A stretch of DNA of 64,000 bases from Mycobacterium sp. ST-F2 (lineage in GTDB: Bacteria; Actinomycetota; Actinomycetes; Mycobacteriales; Mycobacteriaceae). The notes under the pieces are model-generated. The model had not been told where the DNA came from. It made no database searches and saw nothing but the letters and a program-made list of their open reading frames with translations. The translations under genes were made by a program, and so were the position numbers. This document shows positions 50,272 to 60,295 of this stretch, piece after piece (positions within the stretch are counted from its first letter, which is position 1; each line of letters begins with the position of its first letter). The stretch lies in assembly GCF_001905655.1 (NCBI RefSeq), contig NZ_JMHT01000003.1:1-64000 (forward strand). Direction: 5' to 3'.

Positions 50272-51768
50272 GTGGCCGTCCAGCCCGAAACCATCGATCG
50301 TTCGACCATCGTTCAGACTGCCGCGGGCGCGCTGCGAGGCACCACCGAAGGCAGCGTGAATGTCTGGCGCGGCGTCGGCTACGCCGAGCAGCCCGTCGGG
50401 CCGTTGCGGTTCCGCGCTCCGCAACCGCTGACTCCATGGTCGGGCGTGCGCGACGCCATCGATCATGGACCCATCCCGCCGCAGGGCAAGTCGTTCGTAG
50501 GTGGCGGGCGCGACGACCCCAAGATGCGTGACGAAGCCTGCCTGACCGTGACGGTGTGGTCGCCGGATGTGACGGGCTCGCTGCCGGTGATGGTGTGGAT
50601 TCCCGGCGGCGCCTTCGTGTTCGGGGCCGGCCAGCTGCAGCTCTACAACGGCTCCCGGTTGGCCGCCAACGGCAACGTGGTGGTCGTCAACGTCACGTAC
50701 CGGCTCGGCGTGTTCGGCGGCTTCGAACTCAGTGATCTCGGTGTCGGATTCGACGACAACCTGTGCCTGCGCGACCAGATCGCGGCGCTGCAATGGGTGC
50801 GCGACAACATCGCCGCGTTCGGCGGCGACCCCGATCAGGTCACCGTCTTCGGCGAATCCGCGGGTGCGACATCCGTGCTCGCCCTCCTGGCCAGTCCCGC
50901 GGCCGCCGGACTGTTCGGGCGGGCCATAGCGCAAAGCCCGGCTTTGACGCTCATCGCGGACCGCGAGTCCCGAGCCCGCCAGGCTCACGAGTTCGTGCGC
51001 CGCCTGGGTGTCGCCGTCGACGAGATCGTCGCGCTGCCGCAGCGCCAACTGCGCCGCGCCGCCGGCCAATTGCAGGGGGAGAGCGCGGCCAACAGCCCGA
51101 AGCTGGCCTACGGCCTGACATACGGCGTCGACCTGCTGCCCGCCCCTCCGGTTGAGGCCGCACGTAGCGGTGCCGTCGCGAAGGTGCCGCTGATCGTCGG
51201 CACCAACAGTCGGGAGGCGTCGATGTTCGCCTGGGGTAAGCCGCCGATGCTGCCCACCACTGTGCCGATGGTCGACGACTACTTCGCCCGCATCGCGCCG
51301 GACGCCAAAGATTCTGTGCTGCAGGCCTATCCGAGCTACCCGCGGCGCCGGGCGCTGATCGAGATCGGCTCCGACATCATGTTCGGCGCCCCGACGTGGG
51401 CCTTCTCGGACGCCTACAGCGACCAGGCGCCGACGCACGTCTACCGGTTCGACCACACCACCTGGACACTGAAGGTGTTGGGCCTGGGTGCCACGCACGG
51501 CAGTGAGATCGTGCACATCCAGCACAGCTACGGCTCGTACCTGGGGCGGATGCTGCACCCGCTCGGGCGTCAGGTGCAGCCGTCAGTGGGCCGGCGGATG
51601 CAGCGCACCTGGCTGGATTTCGCGACCAAGGGTGACGGCATGGCGGACTGGCCGGCCTACGACACCGAGCGCCGGGCCACCCGGGTCATCGGCTCGATGC
51701 GTGACGAGACCATCGACGACCCGGATCAGGTACGCCGAGAGGCCTGGGAAGGGCTCTACGCGCCGTAG
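50272..51768 (+). CDS. Type-B carboxylesterase/lipase
   Basis: 498 residues. Long alpha/beta hydrolase of the type-B carboxylesterase family: IPGGAFVFGAG near residue 112-122 (oxyanion), GESAGATS near 192 (nucleophile Ser), acidic and His residues later (HGSEIVH near 405). No signal peptide, so cytoplasmic. GTG 50272 is preferred because AGGA lies about 6 nt upstream; the longer start at 50242 is unlikely. Substrate unknown. Overlaps the convergent SRPBCC gene by 13 nt. Confidence 0.88.
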   Translation: MAVQPETIDRSTIVQTAAGALRGTTEGSVNVWRGVGYAEQPVGPLRFRAPQPLTPWSGVRDAIDHGPIPPQGKSFVGGGRDDPKMRDEACLTVTVWSPDVTGSLPVMVWIPGGAFVFGAGQLQLYNGSRLAANGNVVVVNVTYRLGVFGGFELSDLGVGFDDNLCLRDQIAALQWVRDNIAAFGGDPDQVTVFGESAGATSVLALLASPAAAGLFGRAIAQSPALTLIADRESRARQAHEFVRRLGVAVDEIVALPQRQLRRAAGQLQGESAANSPKLAYGLTYGVDLLPAPPVEAARSGAVAKVPLIVGTNSREASMFAWGKPPMLPTTVPMVDDYFARIAPDAKDSVLQAYPSYPRRRALIEIGSDIMFGAPTWAFSDAYSDQAPTHVYRFDHTTWTLKVLGLGATHGSEIVHIQHSYGSYLGRMLHPLGRQVQPSVGRRMQRTWLDFATKGDGMADWPAYDTERRATRVIGSMRDETIDDPDQVRREAWEGLYAP

Positions 51769-52256
51769 CGCTCGTCACAGTAGCGGCGCAGGTTGTGCAG
51801 GAACCGCTGGAACAGCCACGCCATCATCGGCCGGCCGGCCCGCATGCCCAACTCGCCGGCGAGGCCGCTCGGCTTCATGGCCATCACCCACGTCAGGTGA
51901 CAACCATCCGCGGTCTCCTCGACGGTGTAGCCCTCGGCGAAGGCCGAGAGCATGTTCGAGGTGCTGGTGTTGAAACGGAAAGCCATGTAGGAGAACGGCT
52001 CCCAGGCGATGAACTCCTCGTCGCCGACGATGTGGCCGCGCATGGTCACCGTGCGGGTGGTGCCCACGCCGTACGGTTTCGGGCTGGTCCACTCCACGTT
52101 GGTGATCAGCGTCGCCCAGTGCGGCCACGACGTCTCGTCGGAGAAGACCTCGAACAACTGCTCCGGCTTGATCGTCAGATCGACTTTGCTGACGAAGCGG
52201 AACGGTGCACTGTCGATGAAATCCACGCCGACGCGTTCGCACTGGTAGGTCTTCAT
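51756..52256 (-). CDS. SRPBCC-family protein
   Basis: 166 residues with the START/Bet v1-like SRPBCC pattern: DLTIKPEQLFEVFSDETSWPHWATLITNVEWTSP, ...FIAWEPFSYMAFRF, ...GYTVEETADGCHLTWVMAM. These proteins bind hydrophobic ligands and sometimes act as polyketide aromatases. ATG 52256 sits in one arm of a 15-bp inverted repeat. Likely counterpart of Rv2574 by size and position (from memory). Downstream of the MPT63 gene on the same strand. Confidence 0.78.
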   Translation of the reverse strand: MKTYQCERVGVDFIDSAPFRFVSKVDLTIKPEQLFEVFSDETSWPHWATLITNVEWTSPKPYGVGTTRTVTMRGHIVGDEEFIAWEPFSYMAFRFNTSTSNMLSAFAEGYTVEETADGCHLTWVMAMKPSGLAGELGMRAGRPMMAWLFQRFLHNLRRYCDERYGA

Positions 52257-52289
52257 GAGTAGACACCCTAAAGCAGGGTGTCTACTCAT
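52255..52289. promoter_or_regulatory. 15-bp inverted repeat covering the SRPBCC start codon
   Basis: Arms ATGAGTAGACACCCT (52255-52269) and AGGGTGTCTACTCAT (52275-52289), loop AAAGC. Read as RNA from the minus strand, the hairpin starts 10 nt after the MPT63 stop and ends with the ATG of the SRPBCC gene in its 3' arm. It can be a terminator, an operator, or an RNA structure that hides the start codon. Confidence 0.7.
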
Positions 52290-52299
52290 TCGCCGCGGC

Positions 52300-52764
52300 T
52301 CACGGAGTCCAGACCATCAGGTCCTCCATGCCGTTGTTCATCGTCACCGTCGTCGGGCTGGGGCCGGTGACGTCGAAGTGGATCTTTCCGGTCGACTGGC
52401 CGCCTTGCGGAATGGTCGCGCCGCTGATGTTGACGGGGCTCGCGACCATCCACAGCACGCGGTACGCCGCCTGGTTCGGTGCGACGGCGTTGAACTGCGA
52501 AATGCCGGGGGTCACCGGGCCGCTCAGCGCGCGAACGGTGGCCGTGGCCTCCCAGAGCTTTCCGGCGACCCGGTAGCCCGGCATGACATCGGAGCTCGGC
52601 TTGAGGTCGGAGACCTGCCAGCTCAGCTGGACCTGACCGACGCTGTCCGTCATCGTCATGGCGCTGCCGAGCTTGCCGACGAGTGGATAGCCGGCTGACG
52701 CGATCGGCGCACTGGCGATGCCGATGACCGAGAAAACCGCAACAGCTGTTCCGGTGACCTTCAC
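52300..52764 (-). CDS. mpt63: MPT63-family secreted protein (DUF1942)
   Basis: 154 residues. Signal peptide to about residue 24 ([12 protein letters not shown]). The mature part closely matches secreted mycobacterial antigen MPT63: [28 protein letters not shown], ...[38 protein letters not shown]. An immunoglobulin-like beta sandwich of unknown role. Start is GTG 52764, decided by AGGAGG at 52770-52775 with 5 nt spacing. Divergent from the phosphoribosyltransferase gene. Confidence 0.92.
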   Translation of the reverse strand: MKVTGTAVAVFSVIGIASAPIASAGYPLVGKLGSAMTMTDSVGQVQLSWQVSDLKPSSDVMPGYRVAGKLWEATATVRALSGPVTPGISQFNAVAPNQAAYRVLWMVASPVNISGATIPQGGQSTGKIHFDVTGPSPTTVTMNNGMEDLMVWTP

Positions 52765-52785
52765 TTCTGCCTCCTCGAACGGTTT

Positions 52786-53514
52786 TTGTATGGCCCTGTC
52801 AATTACGGATTACCACTGAAAAGCGCTGATGGGAATAGGATCGGAACTACGCGAAACCAACCATCGAGGCGCGTCTTTCGTGATCGTTCAGAAGCGGGGC
52901 GCGCATTGGCCGGTCTGCTGACGGCGTACCGCGGCAGACGCGATGTCGTGGTGCTCGGCCTGGCTCGCGGTGGCGTCCCCGTCGCCCGGGAAATCGCCGC
53001 CGCTCTCGACGCACCGCTGGACGCGCTGATCATCCGCAAGCTGGGAGTCCCCGGCCACGAGGAGTACGCCATGGGCGCACTCGGCGGCGGCGGCCACATC
53101 GTCGTCAATCAGGATGTGGTTGGGCCACTGCAGATTTCGCAACAGACCCTGAACGACGTCGCCGACGCCGAGGCTCGGGAGTTGAAGCGGCGTGAAGCCG
53201 ACTACCGCCAGGGCCGGCCACCGCCCGACGTGACCGGACGGACCGTGATCCTCGTCGACGACGGCATGGCCACCGGGGCCAGCATGCGGGTGGCGGCCGA
53301 GGTGGTGCGGGAGAGCGGACCCAGGACGCTCGTGGTGGCCGTTCCCGTCGGCGCCGAATCTGCGTGCCGGCAGCTCATGGCGATCGCGGACGACGTGGTG
53401 TGCGCCGATATGCCGACGCCGTTTTCAGCTGTGGGGGAGTCCTATCGCGATTTCGATCAGGTCAGCGACGTCGAGGTGCGCCGGCTGCTGGAGCAGGGCG
53501 TTGCTAAGGATTGA
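52786..53514 (+). CDS. Phosphoribosyltransferase-family protein
   Basis: 242 residues. Type I PRT domain with [18 protein letters not shown] near 58-75 and the PRPP loop [14 protein letters not shown] near 154-167. Related to the PRT domains of Rv0571c/Rv2030c-type dormancy proteins, but with no fused hydrolase here. The exact base is unknown. The start is uncertain: the only in-frame starts before the domain are TTG codons (52786 is given), and no ribosome site is visible. Overlaps the convergent repeat-protein gene by 11 nt. Confidence 0.8.
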   Translation: MYGPVNYGLPLKSADGNRIGTTRNQPSRRVFRDRSEAGRALAGLLTAYRGRRDVVVLGLARGGVPVAREIAAALDAPLDALIIRKLGVPGHEEYAMGALGGGGHIVVNQDVVGPLQISQQTLNDVADAEARELKRREADYRQGRPPPDVTGRTVILVDDGMATGASMRVAAEVVRESGPRTLVVAVPVGAESACRQLMAIADDVVCADMPTPFSAVGESYRDFDQVSDVEVRRLLEQGVAKD

Positions 53515-54766
53515 TCAGCGTGACGGTTTCGCCGGGGTCCGTCTGGAGGCTGGCGCTGTCCCCGATGACTGTGGCGTGGCTGTCCGGGCCGTTGGCCTGG
53601 ACTGCGTTGCCGCTGCCGAGGGCGGTGGCGCTGCTGTCGTCACCGGTGGCAAAGACAATGAAGTTGTACGAGCCGGTGGCCAACGCGGTGCTGTTGTTGC
53701 CGGCCACACCGGCGAGGTTGGTGGTGGAGGTGCCGTCGATGCCGGCCTGCGCCGTGCTGTGGTCGCCGACGACGTCAGCGGTGCTGTCATCGCCGTTGAC
53801 GACTGCGGTGCTGTGGTTTCCGTCGATGAAGGCGAAGTCGTCATACCCGCTGACGGTCACGGTGTTGCTGTCGCCTTGGTAGATCCGGGATGTGTTGCCG
53901 GTGCCGAACACGGTCACGGTGTTGCTGTCGCCGGTCACCGTCGTGGTGTTGATCTCGCTGCGTCTGTCGACTTGGCCGTAGGTGTGGACGTCGTTGTCAG
54001 AACCGGTCACCGTTACGTCACCGAGTGCGTCGTCGACTGTCACCGTGTTGCCGAAACCGGTCACGTTGGCCTCACTGACATTGCCGGAGGTCTGGACGGT
54101 GTTGTCGGATCCGATGACAGTGGCCTCGCTGGAGACTCCGGAGGTGGTGACCGTGTTGTTCGATCCGTTCACCGTGGCCTCACTACCGCTGCTGTAGCCG
54201 GTGGCGACCCCGCCGGAGGCAGTGACCGTGTTGCCCGACCCGACGACGGTGGCTTGGCTCCCTCCACCGGAGGCGGTGACCGTGTTGTTCGACCCGTCGG
54301 CGGTGGCCGTGCTGTGGTTACCGGTGGCGCGGACGGTGTTGCCTGTCCCGCCGGTTGCGGTGGCCGTGGCGTAATCGCCGCTGGCGGTGACCTTGTTGCC
54401 CGAGGTGGTCAAGCACGTCTCACACCCCCGGGTATTGATGATGGCGGTGGCGCCGTCACCGCGGGCGATGGCCAACGAGCCCGGGCCGCCCGACGAGATC
54501 GCCGTCGCGTCCGAACCGCGGGCGATGGCCACCGATCCCTTGCCATCGGAGGTCGCGGTGGCGTCGCCCCGCTGGACCCGGGTGACGCCGTTGGTGGCCA
54601 CGGCCATGTTCTGGACGGGCGCGGTGGGCGCGGTGGTGCCCGGCCCATCCGATGTCGGCGAAGACGGAGCCGGCTTGGCCGCGGCCAAGCCGGGCGCGAC
54701 GACCAGTCCTACGCCCAATGCCACCGCCAGCGCCCCGATTCGCCCGATGTGGTTGGCATGACTCAT
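53504..54766 (-). CDS. Secreted Asn/Thr/Ser/Gly-rich repeat protein
   Basis: 420 residues. Signal peptide to about residue 30 (GLAAAKP), a Pro/Thr linker, then from about residue 65 repeated units such as [31 protein letters not shown], with valine/threonine alternating and small residues at turns. This pattern predicts a beta-solenoid or silk-like sheet. A single Cys pair (CETC) sits near residue 114. No family named with confidence; could be a surface adhesin-like or ice-binding-like shield protein. Convergent with the PRT gene. Confidence 0.78.
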   Translation of the reverse strand: MSHANHIGRIGALAVALGVGLVVAPGLAAAKPAPSSPTSDGPGTTAPTAPVQNMAVATNGVTRVQRGDATATSDGKGSVAIARGSDATAISSGGPGSLAIARGDGATAIINTRGCETCLTTSGNKVTASGDYATATATGGTGNTVRATGNHSTATADGSNNTVTASGGGSQATVVGSGNTVTASGGVATGYSSGSEATVNGSNNTVTTSGVSSEATVIGSDNTVQTSGNVSEANVTGFGNTVTVDDALGDVTVTGSDNDVHTYGQVDRRSEINTTTVTGDSNTVTVFGTGNTSRIYQGDSNTVTVSGYDDFAFIDGNHSTAVVNGDDSTADVVGDHSTAQAGIDGTSTTNLAGVAGNNSTALATGSYNFIVFATGDDSSATALGSGNAVQANGPDSHATVIGDSASLQTDPGETVTLINP

Positions 54767-54955
54767 GATTCGCCCTTCCGCCTCCGCCTAGCGCCGGCAA
54801 TTGCGCCGGTGATTGGAAGGTAAGACGGCCGATCCTGCCCGTCTGAGGTAAGGCCCTACCCCAATCGTTTAGCGCAGCTATTGTTGGCCGCCGGTGGACC
54901 TGGCAACATTTGCTGCAAATGGTGTGAGTTTGCTGTGTCTGGGGGTGATCCGTCA

Positions 54956-57580
54956 GTGATTCACGACTGGCCCCTGCACGGTCGAGCTGAGGAACTGCGG
55001 GCGATCGAGACTGCGATCAGACGTCCGGACCGGGCCCGAGGCATTGTCCTGTCCGGCGCCGCCGGCGTCGGCAAGACGCGCCTGGCCCGTGAAGTCATCA
55101 CAGCCTGCAGGCCACCCGCACGCTCCCGATGGATCGCCGGCACCGCGTCGGCCCGCAGTATCCCGTTGGGTGCGTTTGCCGACGTCGTCAGCGACTTCGG
55201 CCCCGATCCGTTGCGGCGGGTACGGGAAGTGATCGACGGCGTCATCGGCGCCGCGCCGACGGGTGCGGTGGTCGTCGGTGTCGACGATGCGCACCTCCTC
55301 GATGATCTGTCGGCCTTCGCTGTGCACCAACTGGTCTCGCGGAAACTGGCCACCGTCGTGCTGACTCTGCGATCGGGTGAACCGGCTCCAGACGCCATCA
55401 CCGCGATCTGGAAAGATGACGTGCTGGAACGCATTGAACTGCAACCACTTTCCTCGACTGCCATCGCGAAACTGGTCGAGCGCATCCTGGGCGGGCCCGT
55501 GCATTCACGGTGCGTGCAGCAACTGTGGCAGTACACGCAGGGCAACGTTCTGTATCTGCGCCACCTGTTGGACACCGAGGTGAGCGCGGGCCGGTTGACC
55601 CAACAATCCGGGGTGTGGATGTGGCAGGGCCAGCCACGACTGACCCCCACGCTCGCTGAACTGCTCACCACGAGGATCGGCCAGATTCCGGTGGCAGCGC
55701 GCAATGTGCTTGACGCCCTTGCCGTTACGGAGCCGCTCGACATCGAGACCCTGGCAGCGGTCACGGATTCCGATGCCATCACCGAGGCGGAAGCGCTCGG
55801 ATTGATCCGCGTCGACAGCAGCGCGACGCCCGCGTCGGTGCGGCTGGCCCATCCGATGCTCGGTGAGGTGCGCCGCACCGACTCTCTGCGGATGCGTCGG
55901 CTGCACGGGCAGATCGCCGCAGCCCTGATTGCGCGTCCCGCCACCGATCCGCGTGATCTGGTCCGCCGCGCGGTGCTGACACTGAACTCCGACCTCGCCC
56001 CCGATCCGGCGATCCTGAACGCGGCGACGTCGGCCGCGATCCAACTGACAGACATGCGGCTCGCCGAGTCGCTGGCCGAGCGGGCGGTGGCGGCAGGTGG
56101 CGGCCTGGAGGCCGATATCGCGCTGTCGCTGGCGTTGATCTGGCAGGAGCGCGGCGAGGAGGCCGAGGTCATCTTCGCCCGACTCGCCGCCGACACCTCA
56201 GGCCCGCTACGTGTGCAGGTTGCGTTGCTGCGCGCCCTGAACTTCGCGGTGATCCTCGGCCACACGGCCCGCGCCGAAGCCGAACTCGACAGCGAGATAC
56301 CGGCCGGCGACGCCACCGTCGCGGCAACGGCACTGGCGTTGCGCGCGTCGATCGACGTGGCGCGTGGCCGGTCCACGGCGGCCATCGAGCAGGCGCGCAG
56401 AGTTGTCGGCGATCCGGCCGCCGAACCCGTCGCGCGGATGCTCTCGACGTGGGCGCTGGTGAGCAGTCTGGGGGAGCTGGGCCGCATCGACGAGGTCGAG
56501 GCCGTCGCGGAGGCCGGCTACCGGCTGGCCGATACCAGTCCCGAGGTGTCGCACCTGCGCCTGCCGTTGGCATTTCTGCATCTGCACATGCATCGGCTGG
56601 CCGGAACGCTCGATCAGGTCGATGTCACCATCGCGCGCATCCGCCGCGACACCGTCGACGTCCCGATCGAGGGATCGTGGCAGGTCGCCGAGTCGTGGCA
56701 CGCCTTTGTCGCGGGCCTGTCGGCAATCAGCCGGGGCGCGCTGGCCGACGCACACCGGCTGTGCCTGGAATCGCTCGCCGATTTCAGCGCCCGGGACGGT
56801 GGCAGCATGCGCAAGATGCTGGCTCGACTGTGGCTCGCCAGTGCCGACGCCATGTCGGGCCGCGCCGAGGACGCGCGTCGCGAATTCACCGCCACCCCGT
56901 GGTGGCAGGCAGATTCGGACGCCTGCGCCCGCGATCCTGACCGCACCCTGGCCCACGCCTGGGTGTGCGCTGCCGAAGGTGCTGTGTCCGAGGCGGTTTC
57001 GATCATCCGGGCCGCCGCGGCGCGGGAGTTTCAGCTCGGTCGGGTGGGTTGGGAGGTCATGCTGTTGCAGACCGCGACACAATTCGGTGATCACACCACG
57101 GCTGAACGGCTCGCCGAACTCGCGCGAGTGGTTCGGGGCCCGCGCGCGGTGGCCGCCGCCGCACATGCCGTCGCTCTCGCCGCCGCCGACGGCGATGGGC
57201 TGGTCGCGGCGTCCAAGCAGTACGAGTATTTCGGCGACCGGCTGGCCGCCGCCGATGCCGCCGCGCAGGCTGCGACCATCTATCAGCAGGCGGGGTTACG
57301 CGGCTCGGGACTCAGCGCGGCGACCATGGCCGAGCGGTTGGCGGCCGAATGCGGCGGCGCCGACACGCCCGCACTCCGGGCCGCAGCCACCCCGCTGTCG
57401 ATCACAGTCCGCCAACGCGAGATCGTCGCACTGGCCGCGCAGGGCTTGACCAATACCGCGATCGCGGAGCGGCTCGGCATGTCCCGCCGTTCGGTGGAGG
57501 GGCACATCTTCCGGGCGTGTCAGCGTGTCGGCGTCAACAGCCGCGACCAGCTGGTCGAGCTCGTCTTGGGCCGCCGCTAA
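54956..57580 (+). CDS. LuxR-family regulator with AAA ATPase domain (LAL/MalT-like)
   Basis: 874 residues. N-terminal ATPase with Walker A GAAGVGKT near 34-41 and Walker B VVVGVDDAHLL near 103-113, a long helical (TPR-like) sensor region, and a C-terminal LuxR helix-turn-helix (LTVRQREIVALAAQGLTNTAIAERLGMSRRSVEGHIFRA, last 60 residues). These large regulators respond to a small effector and activate target operons. Start is uncertain; GTG 54956 with GGGGGT upstream is preferred to TTG 54881 or GTG 54935. Target not evident. Confidence 0.9.
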   Translation: MIHDWPLHGRAEELRAIETAIRRPDRARGIVLSGAAGVGKTRLAREVITACRPPARSRWIAGTASARSIPLGAFADVVSDFGPDPLRRVREVIDGVIGAAPTGAVVVGVDDAHLLDDLSAFAVHQLVSRKLATVVLTLRSGEPAPDAITAIWKDDVLERIELQPLSSTAIAKLVERILGGPVHSRCVQQLWQYTQGNVLYLRHLLDTEVSAGRLTQQSGVWMWQGQPRLTPTLAELLTTRIGQIPVAARNVLDALAVTEPLDIETLAAVTDSDAITEAEALGLIRVDSSATPASVRLAHPMLGEVRRTDSLRMRRLHGQIAAALIARPATDPRDLVRRAVLTLNSDLAPDPAILNAATSAAIQLTDMRLAESLAERAVAAGGGLEADIALSLALIWQERGEEAEVIFARLAADTSGPLRVQVALLRALNFAVILGHTARAEAELDSEIPAGDATVAATALALRASIDVARGRSTAAIEQARRVVGDPAAEPVARMLSTWALVSSLGELGRIDEVEAVAEAGYRLADTSPEVSHLRLPLAFLHLHMHRLAGTLDQVDVTIARIRRDTVDVPIEGSWQVAESWHAFVAGLSAISRGALADAHRLCLESLADFSARDGGSMRKMLARLWLASADAMSGRAEDARREFTATPWWQADSDACARDPDRTLAHAWVCAAEGAVSEAVSIIRAAAAREFQLGRVGWEVMLLQTATQFGDHTTAERLAELARVVRGPRAVAAAAHAVALAAADGDGLVAASKQYEYFGDRLAAADAAAQAATIYQQAGLRGSGLSAATMAERLAAECGGADTPALRAAATPLSITVRQREIVALAAQGLTNTAIAERLGMSRRSVEGHIFRACQRVGVNSRDQLVELVLGRR

Positions 57581-58458
57581 CCCGGTCCGTCACTGGCCGC
57601 CGCCAGCAGCGGCACGAGGATGTCGCTGATGGGGGTGGCGATGCCGTGTGCGGCGCCCTTGCGTTGGATGACGCCGTTGCGGATGTCCCATTCCAGCGTG
57701 CGGTCGGCTTGCCGGTCGATCAGCATGGAGGTCGCCATGTCGGCAGGCGCCTGCTCGAGCATGCCGGTGATCTCGTCGACGACGCCATCGGGGAGCGTCG
57801 CGCCCTCGGCCCGCGCGACTGCGAGGCATTCGGTCAGGTACCGCCGGGCCAGCGCGGCGACGTCGTCACGTCGGAACATCCCTGAGCGCCGGCCCGACAA
57901 CACCATGAAACCCACCACCGCGTTGACCAGCAGCTTGCGCCAGGCGGCGCTGAGGAAATCGGGGTCCAGGTCGACGGTGATGCCGCTGTCGTCCAGTGCC
58001 GCGGCCAGGCGGGTCGCGGCCGCATCGGCGGGCAACACCAGCCGCGGCGCGCTCATCACCCGCACCCAGCCTTCGGGTTGGGTCTCCGCGGCGATCCAGA
58101 TAGCCGCGGGTACGACTGCTGGTTCGGGGCAGTGGGGACGCAGCCGGTCAGCCTGTTCGACACCGTTCTGCAGCGCGCAGACCACGGTGTCCGGGCCACA
58201 CAACCGGGCCAGCCACGGGGCGGCGTCGGCGTACTGGGTGTCCTTGACCGCCAGGAGCACCACGTCGACCGGGCCGGTGACGGTGTCCGGATCGGTGCAG
58301 ACCGGGCCCGGTACGACGATCGGCTGCTCGCCATCGACCCGGACCTCGATCTGTGCACGCGCAGTTCGGCCGCACAAGACGATGTCGTGGCCCGCCGCGT
58401 ACAGCAGTGCTGCGATGGTCGATCCGATAGCGCCTGGTCCAACGAGGGCAAAGGTCAC
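57577..58458 (-). CDS. 2-dehydropantoate 2-reductase family (PanE/ApbA-like)
   Basis: 293 residues. NADP-binding GPGAIGSTIAALLYAAGHDI near residue 7, VLLAVKDTQ near 68 and ALQNGVEQADRL near 90; C-terminal helical domain with the LLVNAVVGFMVLS segment. Such enzymes reduce ketopantoate in pantothenate synthesis, but many actinobacterial members have unknown roles. Holds the position of Rv2573 between Rv2574-type and aspS genes. GTG 58458 chosen so that the Rossmann strand starts at once; TTG 58467 is possible. Its stop overlaps the LuxR-type gene end by 4 nt. Confidence 0.85.
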   Translation of the reverse strand: MTFALVGPGAIGSTIAALLYAAGHDIVLCGRTARAQIEVRVDGEQPIVVPGPVCTDPDTVTGPVDVVLLAVKDTQYADAAPWLARLCGPDTVVCALQNGVEQADRLRPHCPEPAVVPAAIWIAAETQPEGWVRVMSAPRLVLPADAAATRLAAALDDSGITVDLDPDFLSAAWRKLLVNAVVGFMVLSGRRSGMFRRDDVAALARRYLTECLAVARAEGATLPDGVVDEITGMLEQAPADMATSMLIDRQADRTLEWDIRNGVIQRKGAAHGIATPISDILVPLLAAASDGPG

Positions 58459-58528
58459 TGTCGCCAAATTACCGGTCGAGGCACCCCTCTAGACTTAGCG
58501 GTCGATTCAGACGTCAGAGGAGATATTC

Positions 58529-60295
58529 GTGTTGCGCAGCCACGCCGCCGGTTCGTTGCGGTCCACCGACGCCGGTCAGACGGTGACCCTGGCCGGATGG
58601 GTGGCGCGCCGGCGCGACCACGGCGGCGTCATCTTCATCGACCTGCGCGACGCCTCCGGGGTCTCCCAGGTGGTGTTCCGCGACGCCATGGTGCTGGAGC
58701 AGGCGCACCGGCTGCGCGCCGAGTTCTGCGTCGCGGTGACCGGCGTGGTCGAGGTGCGGCCGGAGGGCAACGCCAACAAGGACATCGCCACCGGTGACAT
58801 CGAGGTGAATGCGGTGGCGCTCACAGTGTTGTCGGAGAGCGCCCCGCTGCCGTTCCAGCTCGACGAGACCCCCGGCGAGGAAGCTCGCCTGAAGTACCGC
58901 TACCTGGATCTGCGCCGCGAAGGCCCGGGCAACGCAATTCGGTTGCGCTCCAAGGTCAATGCCGCCGCCCGCGCGGTGCTCGACAAGCACGACTTCGTCG
59001 AGATCGAGACCCCGACCATGACCCGGTCGACCCCCGAGGGCGCCCGCGACTTCCTGGTGCCCGCGCGCCTGCAGCCAGGCTCGTTCTATGCGCTGCCGCA
59101 GAGCCCGCAGCTGTTCAAGCAGCTGCTCATGGTGGCCGGCATGGAGCGGTACTACCAGATTGCCCGCTGCTACCGCGACGAGGATTTCCGCGCCGACCGT
59201 CAGCCCGAGTTCACCCAGCTGGACCTCGAGATGAGCTTCGTGAACGCCGACGACGTCATGGGTGTCGCCGAAGAGGTGCTGGCGGCGCTGTGGAAGCTGA
59301 TCGGCGTCGACCTGACGCTGCCGCTGCCGCGCATCAGCTACGAGGAGGCCATGCGCCGCTTCGGCTCGGACAAGCCGGACCTGCGCTTCGCCGTCGAGCT
59401 CGTCGAGTGCACCGACTACTTCAAGAACACCCCGTTCCGGGTGTTCCAGGCGCCCTACGTGGGCGCGGTCGTCATGCCCGGCGGTGCGTCGCAGCCGCGA
59501 CGCACGCTGGACGGCTGGCAGGAGTTCGCCAAGCAGCGCGGCCACAAGGGTCTGGCCTACGTGCTCGTGGGCGAGGATGGCGAGCTGGGCGGCCCGGTGG
59601 CCAAGAACCTCACCGACGACGAGCGGGCCGGCCTGGCCGAGCACGTCGGCGCCAAGGTGGGCGACTGCATCTTCTTCGCGGCCGGCCCGGCCAAGGGCGC
59701 CCGTGCCCTGCTCGGTGCGACGCGCATCGAGATCGCCAAGCGCCTCGACATGATCGACCCCGACGCCTGGGCGTTCACCTGGGTGGTCGACTGGCCGATG
59801 TTCGAGTCCACCGACGCGGCCACCGCGTCGGGTGACGTGGCCGTCGGCTCCGGGGCGTGGACGGCCATGCACCACGCCTTCACCGCGCCGACGCCGGAGT
59901 CGGAGGACACCTTCGACACCGACCCGGGCGCCGCGCTGTCCGACGCCTACGACATCGTCTGCAACGGCAACGAGATCGGCGGCGGCTCGATCCGTATTCA
60001 CCGCCGGGACCTGCAGGAGCGGGTGTTCGCGATGATGGGTATTGACAAGGATGAAGCCGAGGCTAAATTCGGATTCCTGTTGGACGCCTTCGCTTTCGGC
60101 GCCCCGCCGCACGGCGGTCTGGCCTTCGGCTGGGACCGCATCACCGCGCTGCTGGCCGGTGTGGACTCGATCCGCGACGTCATCGCGTTCCCGAAGTCCG
60201 GTGGCGGCGTCGACCCGCTGACCGACGCCCCGGCGCCGATCACCGCGCAGCAGCGCAAGGAGTCGGGTATCGACGTCAAGCCCGAGGCGAAGTAA
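58529..60295 (+). CDS. aspS: Aspartyl-tRNA synthetase (nondiscriminating type)
   Basis: Charges tRNA-Asp (and in mycobacteria tRNA-Asn, later amidated). 588 residues, bacterial AspRS layout: N-terminal anticodon-binding OB fold ([19 protein letters not shown]), motif 2 region ([30 protein letters not shown]), bacterial GAD insertion, and motif 3 ([10 protein letters not shown]) near residue 538. GTG start preceded by AGAGGAGA with 8 nt spacing. Its 3' end overlaps the convergent monooxygenase-esterase fusion by 20 nt. Confidence 0.96.
   Translation: MLRSHAAGSLRSTDAGQTVTLAGWVARRRDHGGVIFIDLRDASGVSQVVFRDAMVLEQAHRLRAEFCVAVTGVVEVRPEGNANKDIATGDIEVNAVALTVLSESAPLPFQLDETPGEEARLKYRYLDLRREGPGNAIRLRSKVNAAARAVLDKHDFVEIETPTMTRSTPEGARDFLVPARLQPGSFYALPQSPQLFKQLLMVAGMERYYQIARCYRDEDFRADRQPEFTQLDLEMSFVNADDVMGVAEEVLAALWKLIGVDLTLPLPRISYEEAMRRFGSDKPDLRFAVELVECTDYFKNTPFRVFQAPYVGAVVMPGGASQPRRTLDGWQEFAKQRGHKGLAYVLVGEDGELGGPVAKNLTDDERAGLAEHVGAKVGDCIFFAAGPAKGARALLGATRIEIAKRLDMIDPDAWAFTWVVDWPMFESTDAATASGDVAVGSGAWTAMHHAFTAPTPESEDTFDTDPGAALSDAYDIVCNGNEIGGGSIRIHRRDLQERVFAMMGIDKDEAEAKFGFLLDAFAFGAPPHGGLAFGWDRITALLAGVDSIRDVIAFPKSGGGVDPLTDAPAPITAQQRKESGIDVKPEAK

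Noticed and set aside
54881..54955. Longer start for the LuxR-type regulator
   Set aside because: TTG 54881 has no ribosome site and adds a Cys-rich stretch not expected in the family; GTG 54956 preferred but not proven.
58514..60112. 532-codon open frame antisense to aspS
   Set aside because: Shadow of aspS codon bias; no family resemblance or ribosome site.
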